DNA of 6,320 nt from Deltaproteobacteria bacterium (GTDB lineage Bacteria > Desulfobacterota > BSN033 > UBA1163): contig VGSD01000176.1 of assembly GCA_016875155.1 (NCBI GenBank), forward strand, positions 1 to 6,320, read 5' to 3'. Both the position numbers and the translations under genes were made by a program. Under the pieces are notes generated by a model. The model saw only the letters and a program-made list of their open reading frames with translations, ran no database searches and was not told the DNA's origin. Shown here one piece after another: positions 5,698 to 6,320 of the stretch (positions are counted from its first letter, which is position 1; each line of letters opens with the position of its first letter).

Positions 5698-6320
5698 GTG
5701 GATTCTCAAGAATTAATATATGGCCAGGTGGGCCAATATGAAAAGACGATTTATGATGAGCCGGTCTTTGCAGCAATTGACCGCATATGCGAGAAATATC
5801 CGGACAGGCCTGCCCTCATCTACCTGGGAAAAACATGGACTTATTCTGAGTTGAAGGAACTTATCGACCGGTTTGCCAAGGCTTTATACACCTTAGGGGT
5901 AAGTCATGGCGACCGGGTAATGCTCTATATTCCCAACTCCCCTCAATTTCTAGCTGGTTTTCTCGGATCGATGAAAATCGGAGCCACTCCTGTCCCTGTC
6001 TCTCCTATCTATACTCCCTTTGAGATTGAATATCTGATCAATGATGCCAAAACGATCTACATCCTCTGTCAAGATACCAACTTTGGTTATGTCAAAGAAG
6101 TCTTCCCAAATACCTGCCTGAGAGGAATCATTGTCACCAATTACGCAGACCTGCTCCCCTGGTGGAAGCGAGCAGTTGGAACTATCTTTGACAAAATCCC
6201 TCATGGCGTCGTCGAAAAAGATAAGAACGTCTATTTCTTCAAAGACCTCATTAAAGAATCCTCTCCGAATCCTCCAAAAGTCGAAATCAATCCAAGAGCA
6301 GACCTCAGTCGTTTGCTCTA
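5698..6320 (+). CDS. AMP-forming acyl-CoA synthetase, N-terminal part (runs off window)
   Basis: This is the first 207 codons of a second ANL-superfamily acyl-CoA synthetase, open to the window end. It begins at GTG 5698. From residue 22 onward it aligns without sizeable gaps to the synthetase at 737-2386; by hand a little over half of the positions are identical. Shared blocks include CEKYPD, IYLG, PIYT.FEIEY, DTNFGYV, FDKIP.G and NV.FF.DLI. The window stops at residues corresponding to DLSYILY of the first enzyme, just before the ATP-binding P-loop TGGTTG, so the catalytic motifs and the enzyme's activity cannot be judged. The N-terminus is about 14 residues longer than that of the paralogue and unrelated to it. 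The gene stands 181 bp after the binding-protein gene, behind the 135-bp palindrome. Substrate is unknown; divergence suggests a different or broader acyl range from its paralogue. Confidence 0.92.
   Translation, partial: MDSQELIYGQVGQYEKTIYDEPVFAAIDRICEKYPDRPALIYLGKTWTYSELKELIDRFAKALYTLGVSHGDRVMLYIPNSPQFLAGFLGSMKIGATPVPVSPIYTPFEIEYLINDAKTIYILCQDTNFGYVKEVFPNTCLRGIIVTNYADLLPWWKRAVGTIFDKIPHGVVEKDKNVYFFKDLIKESSPNPPKVEINPRADLSRLL

Overview
The window is a plus-strand gene cluster from a Gram-negative bacterium. It pairs a branched-chain-amino-acid-type (Liv/HAAT family) ABC uptake system with AMP-forming acyl-CoA synthetases. Base composition is moderate. A cleavable signal peptide without a lipobox, good Shine-Dalgarno sites and palindromic intergenic repeats fit an environmental, probably anaerobic, Desulfobacterota-like organism. 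That placement is inferred from gene content and style; no rRNA or other marker is present.

Layout: a LivG-type ATPase gene lacking its 5' end (1-627); a 7-bp-period AT-rich array (645-728); a complete acyl-CoA synthetase (737-2386); a two-hairpin intergenic repeat (2445-2522); a LivF-type ATPase (2559-3305); an FMN nitroreductase-family gene 18 bp later (3324-3896); a second copy of the two-hairpin repeat that carries an extra palindrome (3980-4068); a good sigma70-type promoter (4146-4174); a periplasmic solute-binding protein (4239-5516); a 135-bp imperfect palindrome (5530-5664); and the first third of a second acyl-CoA synthetase, paralogous to the first (5698 to the window end). No LivH/LivM permease gene lies in the window; they may lie upstream of livG.

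Probable joint function (inference): the binding protein captures a carboxylic acid in the periplasm, a LivHM channel driven by LivG/LivF imports it, and the synthetases trap it as a CoA thioester. The nitroreductase-like flavoprotein may perform a redox step. Liv-type transporters beside CoA ligases are known from aromatic-acid degraders such as the hba region of Rhodopseudomonas palustris, but the substrate here cannot be read from the sequence. No clearly new system is seen. The points most worth a second look are the duplicated ligases interleaved with transporter genes, a degenerate LivG signature motif, cysteines near the predicted ligand cleft of the binding protein, and three kinds of palindromic or periodic intergenic DNA.
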